DNA of 64,000 bases from Streptosporangium pseudovulgare (GCF_014648055.1 NZ_BMQJ01000001.1:526580-590579), one strand, 5' to 3'; shown: positions 26,833 through 35,036, numbered from the stretch's first letter. Translations and numbers: made by a program. The notes: generated from the sequence alone by a model not told the origin.

Positions 26833-27634
26833 CGTCCCAGCCGTGGAGCGCGAAGCCCCGCCCCTCCGCGATCGCCCGCAGGGCCGCCGCGGGGTAGTCG
26901 ACCATGTCCGCGGGCAGCCCGTCCATCGGATACCAGGCCAGGCCGTCGCACTTGCCGGGTTCGGCGTTGTACGGCTCGCCGGTCCAGCGCTCGGCCCGGA
27001 AGAACAGCCCGACCCGGTCGGGGGCGCGGTGCATGACATGGACGAAGGTCAGGTCGGCCGGGTCGACGGTGACGCCGACCTCCTCCGCCGCCTCGCGGGC
27101 CGCGGCCCGGAGCACCGGCTCCCCGGCCTCCAGGTGCCCGCTGGGCAGGTGCCACAGGCCGTCGCCGTACCCGGTGTTCGCCCGCCGCCCGAGCAGCAGC
27201 GCGCCGTCGCGGACGAACATCACGTGCACGTCGACGATCGCGGTGAACCGGGTCGGGCGCACCCGGTGCGGCGCGGTCGCGACGCGCCGGTCGAGGGCCT
27301 GCGCCCACTTGACGGCGACGGCGGCGACCTGGATCAGCTCGCCGCGCAGCAGGTCGGGGTCGTCCTCGGCGAACGCCTCCAGGACCTCCTCGCGCAGGAT
27401 GTGCCGCCAGGTGACCCCGCCGGCGCGCTTGGCCTCGTCGAGGTCGCGCTTGGCGCGGTCGGCGGCGGCCGTGCCCTCGGGACCGGTGCCGTCGGGATGC
27501 TCCTGCACCCCCCACATGGCGTCCTGCGCGGCCCGCTCGGCGGCGACGTCGGCGAGCACCCTCCTCAGGGATCCCGGCACGCCGGAGTCTCCGTCGGCCC
27601 TCACGCCCCACACCCTCTCCTCGCGCGTGCCCAC
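26819..27634 (-). CDS. Fusion of a MazG-like NTP-pyrophosphatase-type domain and a Nudix hydrolase
   Basis: 271 aa. Residues 20-120 (LRRVLADVAAERAAQDAMWG, then EVLEAFAEDDPDLLRGELIQVAAVAVKWAQAL) resemble the all-alpha MazG/phage NTP-pyrophosphohydrolase fold with its acidic helices. Residues 130-260 form a Nudix domain with a complete box, GHLEAGEPVLRAAAREAAEEVGV. Both halves would hydrolyse nucleotide diphosphate linkages, suggesting nucleotide-pool cleaning. The probable start is the GTG at 27634. It is followed by the secreted cyclophilin gene on the same strand, but a strong terminator separates them. Confidence 0.8.
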   Translation of the reverse strand: MGTREERVWGVRADGDSGVPGSLRRVLADVAAERAAQDAMWGVQEHPDGTGPEGTAAADRAKRDLDEAKRAGGVTWRHILREEVLEAFAEDDPDLLRGELIQVAAVAVKWAQALDRRVATAPHRVRPTRFTAIVDVHVMFVRDGALLLGRRANTGYGDGLWHLPSGHLEAGEPVLRAAAREAAEEVGVTVDPADLTFVHVMHRAPDRVGLFFRAERWTGEPYNAEPGKCDGLAWYPMDGLPADMVDYPAAALRAIAEGRGFALHGWDGPER

Positions 27635-27686
27635 CGCCCGGCCCCCGGCACGCCCGCCGTACGGTCGCGCCGGCGGAGCGGCGTTC

Positions 27687-27732
27687 GGCGGTGACGCCTC
27701 CGCGGACGGTCCGCCGCGGAGGCGTCACCGCC
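27687..27732 (-). terminator. Perfect 19-bp-stem terminator after the cyclophilin gene
   Basis: The left arm is GGCGGTGACGCCTCCGCGG (27687-27705), with an exact complement at 27714-27732 and an 8-base loop. It begins 5 bases after the cyclophilin stop on the minus strand. Confidence 0.86.
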
Positions 27733-27737
27733 GACGA

Positions 27738-28490
27738 CTAGTGACCGATCCGGGCGTCGCCGATGTCGACCGGGAGGGCGGGCCTGCCGTCCACCGGCGG
27801 TGTCGGGCCTCCCTCGACGGGCTGGATGCCACCGGCCGCGATGCGGTCCAGGGCGGCGAGACCGGCGGCGTCGACCGTCCCGAAGACCGTGTAGTTGGCC
27901 GCCAGCCCGGAGTCGCCGTAGACCAGGAAGAACTGGCTGCCGTTGGTGTCCGGCCCGGCGTTGGCCATGGCCAGCACTCCGCGCGCGTACGTCCTGCGCT
28001 GCCCGGTGGAGTCGCCCGGCCACGGCGGCAGATCGGTGGGCAGTTCGTCCTTGTACCGGTAGCCCGGTCCGCCCTCGCCGGTGAAGCCGGGGTCACCGCA
28101 CTGCAGCACCTTCAACCGGTCATAGGCGGTCAGCCGGTGGCACGAGGTGGCGTCGTAGAACCTGTGCCGGATCAGGTGCACGAAGCTCTGCACCGTACAG
28201 GGAGCCTTGGCCGGGTCGAGGGTGAGCCCGATGTCGCCGTGGTTGGTCTTGAGGACCGCGGAGACGGGGCGGGTGGGGGTGCGACGCGGGTCCGGCGGCA
28301 GCGGCACCTTGCGCGCGGCCGGCTCGTCCGGGGTCGGGGTGTACTGGCACGGACCCTTCGTCGGCTTCGGCGGCCCGCCCCCGGACTCGGCCGCCGAAGC
28401 GGGCATCACTCCCGACGTGACCAGCGAGCCCGCCGCCGCAATGACCATCGCGGCGCGTACCGCGCGTCGCGGCAACGCTCTGTCGAACAC
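27738..28490 (-). CDS. Secreted cyclophilin-type peptidyl-prolyl cis-trans isomerase
   Basis: 250 aa. The signal peptide is MFDRALPRRAVRAAMVIAAA plus GSLVTSGVMPASAA. After a Pro-rich linker comes the cyclophilin domain (about 80-245): VLKTNHGDIGLTLDP, SFVHLIRHRFYDATSCHRL, then GVLAMANAGPDTNGSQFFLVYGD with the catalytic-type QFF, and YTVFGTV. It assists folding of exported proteins around proline bonds. Cysteines near the catalytic face (APCTVQSF, SCHRL, LQCGDP) could be disulfide-bonded outside the cell. It is divergent from the macrodomain gene. Confidence 0.91.
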   Translation of the reverse strand: MFDRALPRRAVRAAMVIAAAGSLVTSGVMPASAAESGGGPPKPTKGPCQYTPTPDEPAARKVPLPPDPRRTPTRPVSAVLKTNHGDIGLTLDPAKAPCTVQSFVHLIRHRFYDATSCHRLTAYDRLKVLQCGDPGFTGEGGPGYRYKDELPTDLPPWPGDSTGQRRTYARGVLAMANAGPDTNGSQFFLVYGDSGLAANYTVFGTVDAAGLAALDRIAAGGIQPVEGGPTPPVDGRPALPVDIGDARIGH

Positions 28491-28508
28491 GGTGACCTCC
28501 CGGGAGTT

Positions 28509-28537
28509 GATCGATGACCTCCTGAGGTCTAATCGAT
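28509..28537. promoter_or_regulatory. 29-base inverted repeat in the cyclophilin/macrodomain divergent promoter
   Basis: The left arm GATCGATGACCTC is mirrored by GAGGTC-TA-ATCGATC on the right, with a TA insertion. It lies 19 bases upstream of the cyclophilin start in an AT-richer patch. It could be an operator for either gene; no cognate regulator is adjacent. Confidence 0.38.
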
Positions 28538-28668
28538 CTGACCGAGGACGTCAAGGATTCGGCTCGGCGCACCGGCGGGATGTGAGGAGGGCGGCCGCCG
28601 TGGAAGATTACGGGCCTGGCCTCCTCCCCGCGGCCGAAGCCCGGGGTCTCCGCGCTCAAGGAGTTTCG

Positions 28669-29190
28669 ATGAGAATCACGCTGGTCACCGGGGACATCAC
28701 CACCCAGAACGTCGACGCCGTCGTCAACGCCGCCAACTCCTCGCTCCTCGGGGGCGGCGGGGTCGACGGGGCGATCCACCGGCGCGGCGGCCCGGCGATC
28801 CTCGCCGAGTGCCGTGAGCTGCGCGCCTCCCGCTACATCCACGGGCTGCCGACCGGCATGGCGGTGGCCACCACCGCGGGCGAGCTGCCGGCCCGCTGGG
28901 TCATCCACACCGTCGGTCCCGTCTTCTCCGCCGGCGAGGACCGCTCGGAGCTGCTCGCCTCCTGCTACCGCGAGTCGCTGCGGGTCGCCGACGAGCTCGG
29001 CGCGGCCGGCGTCGCGTTCCCCGCGGTGTCGGCGGGGGTCTACGGCTGGCCGATGGACGACGCCGCCCGCATCGCGGTCGGCACCGTGAGCGTCACGGCC
29101 ACTCGGGTGTCGGAAGTGCGGTTCGTCCTGTTCACCGCGGACGCCCACGCCGCCTTCGACCGGGCGCTCAGCCTGCTGGACCGGCCGTAG
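28669..29190 (+). CDS. Macrodomain ADP-ribosyl hydrolase / O-acetyl-ADP-ribose deacetylase-like protein
   Basis: A 173-aa single macrodomain. The ADP-ribose-binding signatures are GDITTQNVDAVVNAANSSLLGGGGVDGAIHRRGG (about 8-41) and the phosphate loop FPAVSAGVYGWP. It removes ADP-ribose or acetyl from ADP-ribosylated substrates. An AAGGAG lies 7 bases before the ATG. The next gene on the same strand encodes a NADAR protein, another ADP-ribose-processing family, so the two probably work in the same branch of metabolism. No ADP-ribosyltransferase toxin is visible nearby. Confidence 0.93.
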   Translation: MRITLVTGDITTQNVDAVVNAANSSLLGGGGVDGAIHRRGGPAILAECRELRASRYIHGLPTGMAVATTAGELPARWVIHTVGPVFSAGEDRSELLASCYRESLRVADELGAAGVAFPAVSAGVYGWPMDDAARIAVGTVSVTATRVSEVRFVLFTADAHAAFDRALSLLDRP

Positions 29191-29238
29191 CCCCGCGCCC
29201 GACCGGCCGGACCCGCCGTGGTTCCGTGTCCGCCGGGC

Positions 29239-29304
29239 CGTACGGCGCGCCGGGGCGCTGAGGTGTCGGGGCGTACGGCGCGCCGGGGCGCTGAGGTGTC
29301 GGGG
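29239..29304. repeat. 33-bp perfect tandem duplication
   Basis: Two exact copies of a 33-base unit beginning CGTACGGCGCGCCGGGGCGC sit between the macrodomain and NADAR genes (starts at 29239 and 29272). Confidence 0.85.
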
Positions 29305-29360
29305 CGTCGCGCCCGTCAATCCGGTGGCCCGGCCTCGGCCGTACGTGGCATGGTGAGCCG

Positions 29361-29969
29361 GTGTCCGGAATGAGCAGACTTCCCCGTTCGGTCGCCGAGG
29401 CCGTGACCGCCGAGCGGAACGGCGCGGTGCTCCGTCACCTGTTCTTCTGGGGGCACCGGCCGCCACGCGGCGGGGGTGTCGGCCCGGGGTGTCTCAGCCA
29501 GTGGTGGGAGGCCCCCTTCACAGTGGACGGGCACGTCTTCCGCTCCGCGGAGCACTACATGATGGCCCACAAGGCGTGGTTGTTCGGCGACGACGAGACC
29601 GCCGGACGGATTCTCGGCGCCCGGCATCCCGGTGAGGTCAAGCGGCTCGGCCGCGAGGTCCGGGGCTTCGACGAGGCCGTCTGGCGCGAGCATCGCTACG
29701 GGATCGTGGTGCGCGGCGGTGTCGCGAAGTTCGGCGCGCACCCGGAGCTGAGGGAGTTCCTGCTGGGCACCCGCGGCCGGGTCCTGGTCGAGGCCAGCCC
29801 GGTGGACCGGATCTGGGGCATCGGGCTGGCGGCGGACGACGCGCGCGCCGCCTCCCCGGCCACCTGGCGGGGCCTCAACCTCCTCGGCTTCGCCCTCATG
29901 GACGCCCGCGACATCCTGGCGAACGGTGACCCGGCGGAACCGGGGACGGCCCTCCCCGCGGCGGGGTGA
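29361..29969 (+). CDS. NADAR family protein (YbiA-like)
   Basis: 202 aa. The family hallmarks are LSQWWEAPFTVDGHVFRSAEHYMMAHKAWLFGDDETAGRIL (about 45-85), VWREHRYGIVVRGGVAKFGAHPELREFLLGT and SPVDRIWGIGLAADD, the last resembling the catalytic WGIG. NADAR proteins include N-glycosidases acting on ADP-ribose-linked or riboflavin-pathway compounds, and some reverse guanine ADP-ribosylation of DNA. Start at the GTG 29361 or the ATG 29370; neither has a decisive ribosome-binding site. Adjacency to a macrodomain supports an ADP-ribose role. Confidence 0.89.
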   Translation: MSGMSRLPRSVAEAVTAERNGAVLRHLFFWGHRPPRGGGVGPGCLSQWWEAPFTVDGHVFRSAEHYMMAHKAWLFGDDETAGRILGARHPGEVKRLGREVRGFDEAVWREHRYGIVVRGGVAKFGAHPELREFLLGTRGRVLVEASPVDRIWGIGLAADDARAASPATWRGLNLLGFALMDARDILANGDPAEPGTALPAAG

Positions 29970-30002
29970 TCCGGGGCCGGAGTCATCGAGGGGACGAGAA
30001 GG

Positions 30003-30165
30003 TGTATTCCAGACTAAAGGGATGATAACCCTAAAAGTCAAAATAGGGAACAATTCAAAAATAAGGCCAGCTTGGTGATGCAAGTCGACACCGATTAACA
30101 AAAAGGAGCCCAAGGAGAAGTCGCCAGATTTCTCCTTTTCGGCATCTAATTGGTGGAAAGTCGTA
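30003..30165. other. AT-rich island upstream of the secreted 5'-nucleotidase
   Basis: This is about 160 bases of roughly 42 percent GC in a 72 percent GC neighbourhood, with no open reading frame of note. It contains several short inverted repeats, including CCCTA ... TAGGG around 30029-30048 and the hairpin at 30112-30137. It probably combines the end of the NADAR unit with the nucleotidase promoter, or it is residual foreign DNA. Confidence 0.5.
30112..30137. terminator. AT-rich hairpin upstream of the 5'-nucleotidase
   Basis: An 8-bp perfect stem (AAGGAGAA / TTCTCCTT) with a 10-base loop and followed by TT. It looks like a terminator or leader hairpin. The left arm also hides an AAGGAG sequence. 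Confidence 0.4.
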
Positions 30166-30222
30166 AGGCGCGTCTGATCGGCTGTACGGGATCTTCGACC
30201 CGTACGACCCCAAGGAACACGC

Positions 30223-32007
30223 GTGCGACTTCTCCCCCGAAGGCTCCCCATCGTGGCGGGCCTGGCCCTGACCGCGCTCGTCACGACCCAGCCGGGCATC
30301 GCCCAGGCCCGGCCGCCGCACGAGCGGCCCGTGGACGTGCAGCTGCTGTCCATCACCGACCTGCACGGCTACCTGCGCCCGCACGACGACGCGGCCAACG
30401 GCACCGTCAAGGACGCCGAGGGCAGGACGATCGTGGTCGGCGGCGCCCCCTACATCGCCACCCACCTGAAGCGGCTCCGGGCCGGCCACAAGAACTCGAT
30501 CACCTTCTCCACCGGCGACAACTTCAGCGGCTGGCCGACCGAGGTCGCCTACCACGCCGACGAGCCGACCATCGAGTTCCTCAACCGCGTCGGCGTGGAG
30601 TTCAGCGCCGTCGGCAACCACGAGCTCGACCTGTCGCCGTCGTTCCTGCGCGACCACATGGGCAAGGGCCGCTGCTTCGGCGAGATCGACGTGGACAGCT
30701 GCTTCACCGACTCGACCGGCCGGCGCTTCCACGGCGCGGACTTCCCGTTCTCCGCGGCGAACGTCACCGCCAAGGGATCGGACAAGCCGCTGCTCGCGCC
30801 GTACGTCATCCGGTGGGTGAAGCCGGAGCGCGGGCCGAAGATCCCGGTGGGCTTCATCAACCTGACGACCCCCACCACGGTGAACGGCTCGACCTCCTAC
30901 CAGCCGGGCCTGGACAACCTCCCGCTGGTGGAGACCGCCAACCGCTACGCCGCCGAGCTGAAGCGCCGGGGCGTGGAGGCGATCGTGGCCAACGTGCACG
31001 AGGGAGGCACGGCGGGCGACGTCTACGACCGGTGCAACGCCAACCCCACGGGCCCGGTGTTCGACTTCGCCCGGCAGGTCACCCCGGACATCGACGCGAT
31101 CGTCACCGGCCACTGGCACGCCCTGTTCAACTGCTCGGTGCCGGACCCGGCGGGCGACCCGCGCCCGGTGGTCGAGGCGGCCAACCACGGCAGGCTGATC
31201 AACGAGATCAACCTGCGGATCGACCCGGCCACCCGGGACGTGATCCGCTCGGCGACCACCTCGGTCAACCACCCGGTCACCCGTGACGTGCCCGCCGACC
31301 CCGAGATGGTCACGCTCGTCGACCACTGGGTGAACCGCGGCGCGCAGACCTACGCCCGGCCGGTCGGCACGATCACCGGGGACCTCACGCGGACGCGCGA
31401 CGCCGACGGCGAGAGCACGCTCGGCAACTTCGCCGCCGACGCCGAGTACGCCGACTCCCGGCGCACCCCGGGCGGGAACGCCGACCTCGCGATGGTCGCC
31501 GTCGCCCCGGTCAAGGGCTCGGTGGCGCTCCGCGGCGACCTGCGGTACGCCAAGGGGACCAACCCGGCCGACGCCGACGGCACGGTGCTGTTCGGCGAGG
31601 CGTGGTCGGCCTTCGGCTACGCCAACCCGGTGGTCACCGTCTCGGTCACCGGCGCGGCGATCGAGCAGGCGCTGGAGCAGCAGTGGCAGACCCAGGCGAA
31701 CGGCTCGGTGCGTTTCGCCCCGCTGGCCGTCTCCGGCAACGTCCGATACTCCTACGACGCCACCCGGCCGGTCGGCGACCGGGTGAACCCCGCCGACGTC
31801 CTGATCGACGGCAGGCCCCTGGAGACCGGGCGCACCTACCGGCTCGCCGCCCTGGCCTACACCCTGATCGGCGATGACGGCTACACCGCGTTCGCCGGGT
31901 TCACCGACGCCGTGCGCGGCAGCCGCGACTACGAGGCGTTCCGCGCCCACTTCGCCCAGGGCCCCGTGACGCCCCCGGCCCTCGACCGGGCCACCGCGCT
32001 GCGCTGA
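30223..32007 (+). CDS. Secreted 5'-nucleotidase / 2',3'-cyclic phosphodiesterase family (UshA-like)
   Basis: 594 aa. After the signal peptide (MRLLPRRLPIVAGLALTALV...AQA) comes a metallophosphatase domain with ITDLHGY, GDNFSG, GNHELD, a NVHEGGT segment and VTGHWHA as dimetal ligands. The C-terminal nucleotidase domain (about 380-594) has GNFAADAEYADSR, VSVTGAAIEQALEQQW and YTLIGDDGYTAFAGF. It probably releases phosphate from extracellular nucleotides. The start is the GTG at 30223. No PHO-box direct repeat was recognised upstream. Confidence 0.93.
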   Translation: MRLLPRRLPIVAGLALTALVTTQPGIAQARPPHERPVDVQLLSITDLHGYLRPHDDAANGTVKDAEGRTIVVGGAPYIATHLKRLRAGHKNSITFSTGDNFSGWPTEVAYHADEPTIEFLNRVGVEFSAVGNHELDLSPSFLRDHMGKGRCFGEIDVDSCFTDSTGRRFHGADFPFSAANVTAKGSDKPLLAPYVIRWVKPERGPKIPVGFINLTTPTTVNGSTSYQPGLDNLPLVETANRYAAELKRRGVEAIVANVHEGGTAGDVYDRCNANPTGPVFDFARQVTPDIDAIVTGHWHALFNCSVPDPAGDPRPVVEAANHGRLINEINLRIDPATRDVIRSATTSVNHPVTRDVPADPEMVTLVDHWVNRGAQTYARPVGTITGDLTRTRDADGESTLGNFAADAEYADSRRTPGGNADLAMVAVAPVKGSVALRGDLRYAKGTNPADADGTVLFGEAWSAFGYANPVVTVSVTGAAIEQALEQQWQTQANGSVRFAPLAVSGNVRYSYDATRPVGDRVNPADVLIDGRPLETGRTYRLAALAYTLIGDDGYTAFAGFTDAVRGSRDYEAFRAHFAQGPVTPPALDRATALR

Positions 32008-32020
32008 CCCCCGGCCGGCC

Positions 32021-32059
32021 GTACGGCCCGCGCGGCGGTCGTCACCGCGCGGGCCGTAC
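32021..32059 (+). terminator. 15-bp-stem terminator after the 5'-nucleotidase
   Basis: GTACGGCCCGCGCGG and its exact complement CCGCGCGGGCCGTAC are separated by 9 bases, starting 13 bases after the stop. Confidence 0.85.
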
Positions 32060-32098
32060 GCCGAAAGGCCACGCGGGCCGTACGCCGAAAGGCCACGT
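32051..32098. repeat. 24-bp tandem duplication after the terminator
   Basis: The unit GGGCCGTACGCCGAAAGGCC plus four bases occurs at 32051 and 32075. The first copy overlaps the terminator arm. Confidence 0.7.
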
Positions 32099-32165
32099 GA
32101 GCCGTACCGTCCCCGTGGCCCGCGGAGACCGCCCACCGTGAGCGGCTCCCGGCGGGATGCGAGCC

Positions 32166-32188
32166 GTACTGTACTGATCATTCCAAAA
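32166..32188. promoter_or_regulatory. TetR operator, copy 1 (upstream of tetR)
   Basis: The sequence starts GTACTGTACTGATC and ends TTCCAAAA, 16 bases before the TetR start. It matches, in opposite orientation and at 17 of 23 positions, the element just upstream of the MFS gene at 33022-33044. Confidence 0.62.
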
Positions 32189-32204
32189 GTGTTACGGTGA
32201 CCGC

Positions 32205-32885
32205 ATGGCACGGCCGAGGACGTTCGACGAGGACCGGGCCCTGGACGCGGCGATGCACGCCTTCTGGGAGAAGGGCTACGAGGCCACCTCGACCCAGGAC
32301 CTGTGCGACGCCACCGGGCTGGGCCGCAGCAGCATCTACAACGCCTTCGCCAGCAAGCACGACCTGTTCAAGCGCGCGCTGGCCCGCTACATCGAGACCA
32401 TGAACGCCGCCCAGTTCGCCGTCCTGGAGGACGAGAGCCGGCCCGGCGCGGAGCGGATCCGCACCCTGTTCGCCATGGTGATCGGCGACGACCCGGACGA
32501 CCGTCGCGGCTGCCTGTCCGTCAACAGCGTCGTGGAGCTCGCCGGCCGCGACCCGGAGGCGGCCGGGATGCTGGAACGCGACACCGCGCGCCGACTGGCC
32601 GTCATGCGCGCGGCGCTGGAGGCCGGGCAGCGCGAGGGCGGCATCACCTCCTCCCGCGACGCCGGCTCCCTGGCCCGCTTCGTCAACGCGGTGATCGCGG
32701 GGCTGCGGGTCTCGGGCCAGGGAGGCGCCGGCCGCGCCACGCTGGAGGCCATTGTGGCGACGGCGATGGACGCGCTCACCGCCGAACCCGGCCCGGCCGA
32801 TCCCGCCTCCCGCGAGCCCGCGCCTTCCGGCCCCGAGCCGGCCGGGCCGTCCGCCCCGGACAGGCCGTCCGCCCCGGACCGCTGA
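32205..32885 (+). CDS. TetR family repressor
   Basis: A 226-aa protein. The helix-turn-helix is ALDAAMHAFWEKGYEATSTQDLCDATGLGRSSIYNAFASKHDLF (about 10-53). A ligand domain with DDRRGCLSVNSVVEL follows, a motif seen in AcrR/RutR-like efflux regulators. The C-terminal 40 residues are Pro/Ala/Glu-rich and probably disordered. It precedes an MFS exporter on the same strand, and near-identical operator elements occur before both genes, so it most likely represses itself and the exporter. Confidence 0.91.
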   Translation: MARPRTFDEDRALDAAMHAFWEKGYEATSTQDLCDATGLGRSSIYNAFASKHDLFKRALARYIETMNAAQFAVLEDESRPGAERIRTLFAMVIGDDPDDRRGCLSVNSVVELAGRDPEAAGMLERDTARRLAVMRAALEAGQREGGITSSRDAGSLARFVNAVIAGLRVSGQGGAGRATLEAIVATAMDALTAEPGPADPASREPAPSGPEPAGPSAPDRPSAPDR

Positions 32886-33021
32886 CCACCGGCCCACCGG
32901 CCCACCCACCCCGAACCGCCGACCCGCCGGTCCACCGGCCCACCGGTCCATGACCGCTGAGCGCCGGCCCGGAACCCACCCCCGAAGCGCCGGCGCTCCA
33001 CGCCGCCCTCCCATGTCCATG

Positions 33022-33044
33022 TTTTGAACCGATCAATACAAAAC
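33022..33044. promoter_or_regulatory. TetR operator, copy 2 (upstream of the MFS exporter)
   Basis: An element beginning TTTTGAACCGATCAATAC and ending AAAAC has outer TTTTG/CAAAA arms. It is the inverted counterpart of 32166-32188 and lies about 20 bases before the MFS start. Confidence 0.62.
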
Positions 33045-33063
33045 CGATGTCTCAAGGAGAACC

Positions 33064-34269
33064 GTGAGTCGCGCCGTGCACATGATGGCCCTCGGCATCT
33101 TCGCCATGGTGACCAGCGAGTTCGCCGTCGCCGGTCTGATGCCGCAGATCGCGGAGGGGCTGGGCGTCACCGTCCCGCAGGTCGGCTACCTCGTCACCGC
33201 CTTCGCGGCGGCCATGGCCGCAGGCGGCCCGTTCCTGACCGTGGCGCTGCTCCGGGTGAACCCGAAGACGGCGCTGACGGCGCTGTTCGCCGTCTTCCTG
33301 GCGGGCAACGTGCTGGCCGCCGTCGCCCCCGGCTACGGGGTCATGACGGTGGCGCGGGTGATCACCGGAGCCGCCTCCCAGGCGTTCTTCGGGATCTCGA
33401 TCTCACTGTGCCTGCGGCTGGCGCGTCCCGAGGCACGGGGCCGGGCCGTCGCGACGGCCATGAACGGCCTGATGCTCGGCACGCTGCTCGGCATGCCGCT
33501 GTCCACCCTGATCGGTGAGCGGCTGGGCTGGCGCGCCGCCTTCTGGGCCGTCGGCGTCCTGACGGTGATCGCCGCCCTGGCCACGCTCGCCGCGGTGCCG
33601 CGCCTGGAGCGCGACGGCGACGGCGGGAACCTCCGGAGCGAACTGGCGGTCTTCCGCGCCCCGCGCCTGTGGCTGACGCTGTCCACCAGCACGTTCGTCA
33701 TCGGCGCGACGTTCGCGGCCTTCACCTACTTCACCCCGGTCCTCACCGGGGTCACCGGCTTCGCCGCCGGTACCGTCCCGCTGCTGCTCGTCGCCTACGG
33801 CGCCGCCACCGTGGCCGGGAACGCCGTCGTCGGACGTCTCGCCGACCGGCACACCCTCGCCGTGCTGCTCTGCGGCCTGGTCCTGAACCTCGCCTTCCTC
33901 ACCGGGTTCGCGCTGCTGGCCCATCTCCCGGTCCCCGCCGTGACGTTCATGATGGGGATCGGCCTGGCGGGGGTCACCCTCAACGCGGCGATGACCGCCC
34001 GCGTCCAGCGGGCCGGGAACGCCGGGCCGCTGGTCAACACCGTCCACACCTCCTTCATCACCCTCGGCGTCATCATCGGGTCCTGGGCCGGCGGGCTGGG
34101 CGTCGACCTCTTCGGCCTGCGCGCCCCGCTGTGGCTCGGCGCCGTCCTGGCCGCGATCGGGATCGCCACCCTCGTTCCCGACCTTCTCCGCCGCCGCCCG
34201 GCGCTCCCGGACGCGCCACGCGACGGCGCCCGGACCGACGGCGATCTACTTTCCGAGGCCGTGAGTTGA
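33064..34269 (+). CDS. MFS drug/metabolite exporter (DHA1, 12 TM)
   Basis: A 401-aa MFS permease of the AraJ/Cmr-like group. The first helix has the family motif ALGIFAMVTSEFAVAGLMPQIA. A loop-2/3 LLRVNPK and an antiporter-motif-like GAASQAFFGIS in helix 5 follow. The GTG start at 33064 has AAGGAG 5 bases upstream. It is regulated with the preceding TetR gene through matching operators. The substrate is unknown, and drug or sugar efflux is typical. Confidence 0.91.
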   Translation: MSRAVHMMALGIFAMVTSEFAVAGLMPQIAEGLGVTVPQVGYLVTAFAAAMAAGGPFLTVALLRVNPKTALTALFAVFLAGNVLAAVAPGYGVMTVARVITGAASQAFFGISISLCLRLARPEARGRAVATAMNGLMLGTLLGMPLSTLIGERLGWRAAFWAVGVLTVIAALATLAAVPRLERDGDGGNLRSELAVFRAPRLWLTLSTSTFVIGATFAAFTYFTPVLTGVTGFAAGTVPLLLVAYGAATVAGNAVVGRLADRHTLAVLLCGLVLNLAFLTGFALLAHLPVPAVTFMMGIGLAGVTLNAAMTARVQRAGNAGPLVNTVHTSFITLGVIIGSWAGGLGVDLFGLRAPLWLGAVLAAIGIATLVPDLLRRRPALPDAPRDGARTDGDLLSEAVS

Positions 34270-34421
34270 GGACGGCTTCGGGAACGCCTGGCCGTACGAA
34301 CCGGACGCCGGGGGTAGAGGACCGGCAGGCCGCACGCCGCGGCGCCCGCGCCGTCCCACCGGCCGCCGCGGGCGTCCCGTCGGCCCGCCGGAGGACCCCG
34401 CACGGAAGGTGAGGACCAGCA

Positions 34422-34880
34422 GTGGCCCACGCATGCAGGAACGGCCTGATCGCCGGCGCCGCCGGAACCGTGACCCTCAACGCCCTGACCTATCTCGACA
34501 TGGCCGTCCGCGGCCGGGGGCCGAGTTCCACGCCCGAGCAGGCCGCGGGGATCCTCGCCGGCAGGACCGGCCTCCACCTGGGCGAGGAGGAGACCGCCGA
34601 GCACCGCAAGGAGGGCATCGGCCCGCTGCTCGGCATGGCGGCCGGCCTCGGGGTGGGGGTGGCCTACGGGTTGTTCCGGCGGGCCGTGCCCTGTCTCCCC
34701 CGGCCGCTGGCCGTGCTCGCCGTGGGCGCGGCGGTCATGGTCGCGGGCAACGCGCCGATGGTGACGCTGGGGCTCACCGACCCTCGCGAGTGGGGGACGG
34801 AGGGCTGGCTGTCGGACCTGGTCCCGCACCTGGGCTACAGCATCGCCACCGTGGCGGCCTACGAGGCGATCAGCCGCTGA
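34422..34880 (+). CDS. Hypothetical integral membrane protein
   Basis: A 152-aa protein with hydrophobic segments at about 7-30, 67-90, 95-120 and 130-150. No family motif was recognised. A soluble stretch with HLGEEETAEHRKEGIGPLLG lies between the first two helices. The GTG start at 34422 has GGTGAGGA upstream. It lies 152 bases after the MFS gene, possibly with its own promoter. Confidence 0.62.
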   Translation: MAHACRNGLIAGAAGTVTLNALTYLDMAVRGRGPSSTPEQAAGILAGRTGLHLGEEETAEHRKEGIGPLLGMAAGLGVGVAYGLFRRAVPCLPRPLAVLAVGAAVMVAGNAPMVTLGLTDPREWGTEGWLSDLVPHLGYSIATVAAYEAISR

Positions 34881-34923
34881 CCGGCGCCCGGCCGGCCTGG
34901 TCCGGCCCCGCTCGGACCGGAAC

Positions 34924-34979
34924 GCCGGAATCACCCCGGCCGGGCCGGAGCGCCGGGATCACCCCGGCCGGGCCGGAGC
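34924..34979. repeat. 28-bp tandem duplication between convergent genes
   Basis: Two nearly identical 28-base units begin GCCGGAATCACCCCGGCC and GCCGGGATCACCCCGGCC, in the gap between the membrane protein and the F420-type reductase. Shorter GTTCAGG / GTTCGGG echoes follow to 35036. Confidence 0.75.
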
Positions 34980-35036
34980 GCCGGGCCAGGGTGTCCAGGC
35001 CGCCGCGTTCAGGTCACCGCGTTCGGGCCGGCGTGT

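Noticed and set aside
30112..30137. Riboswitch in the 5'-nucleotidase leader
   Set aside because: Only one simple hairpin is evident; no conserved riboswitch core was recognised.
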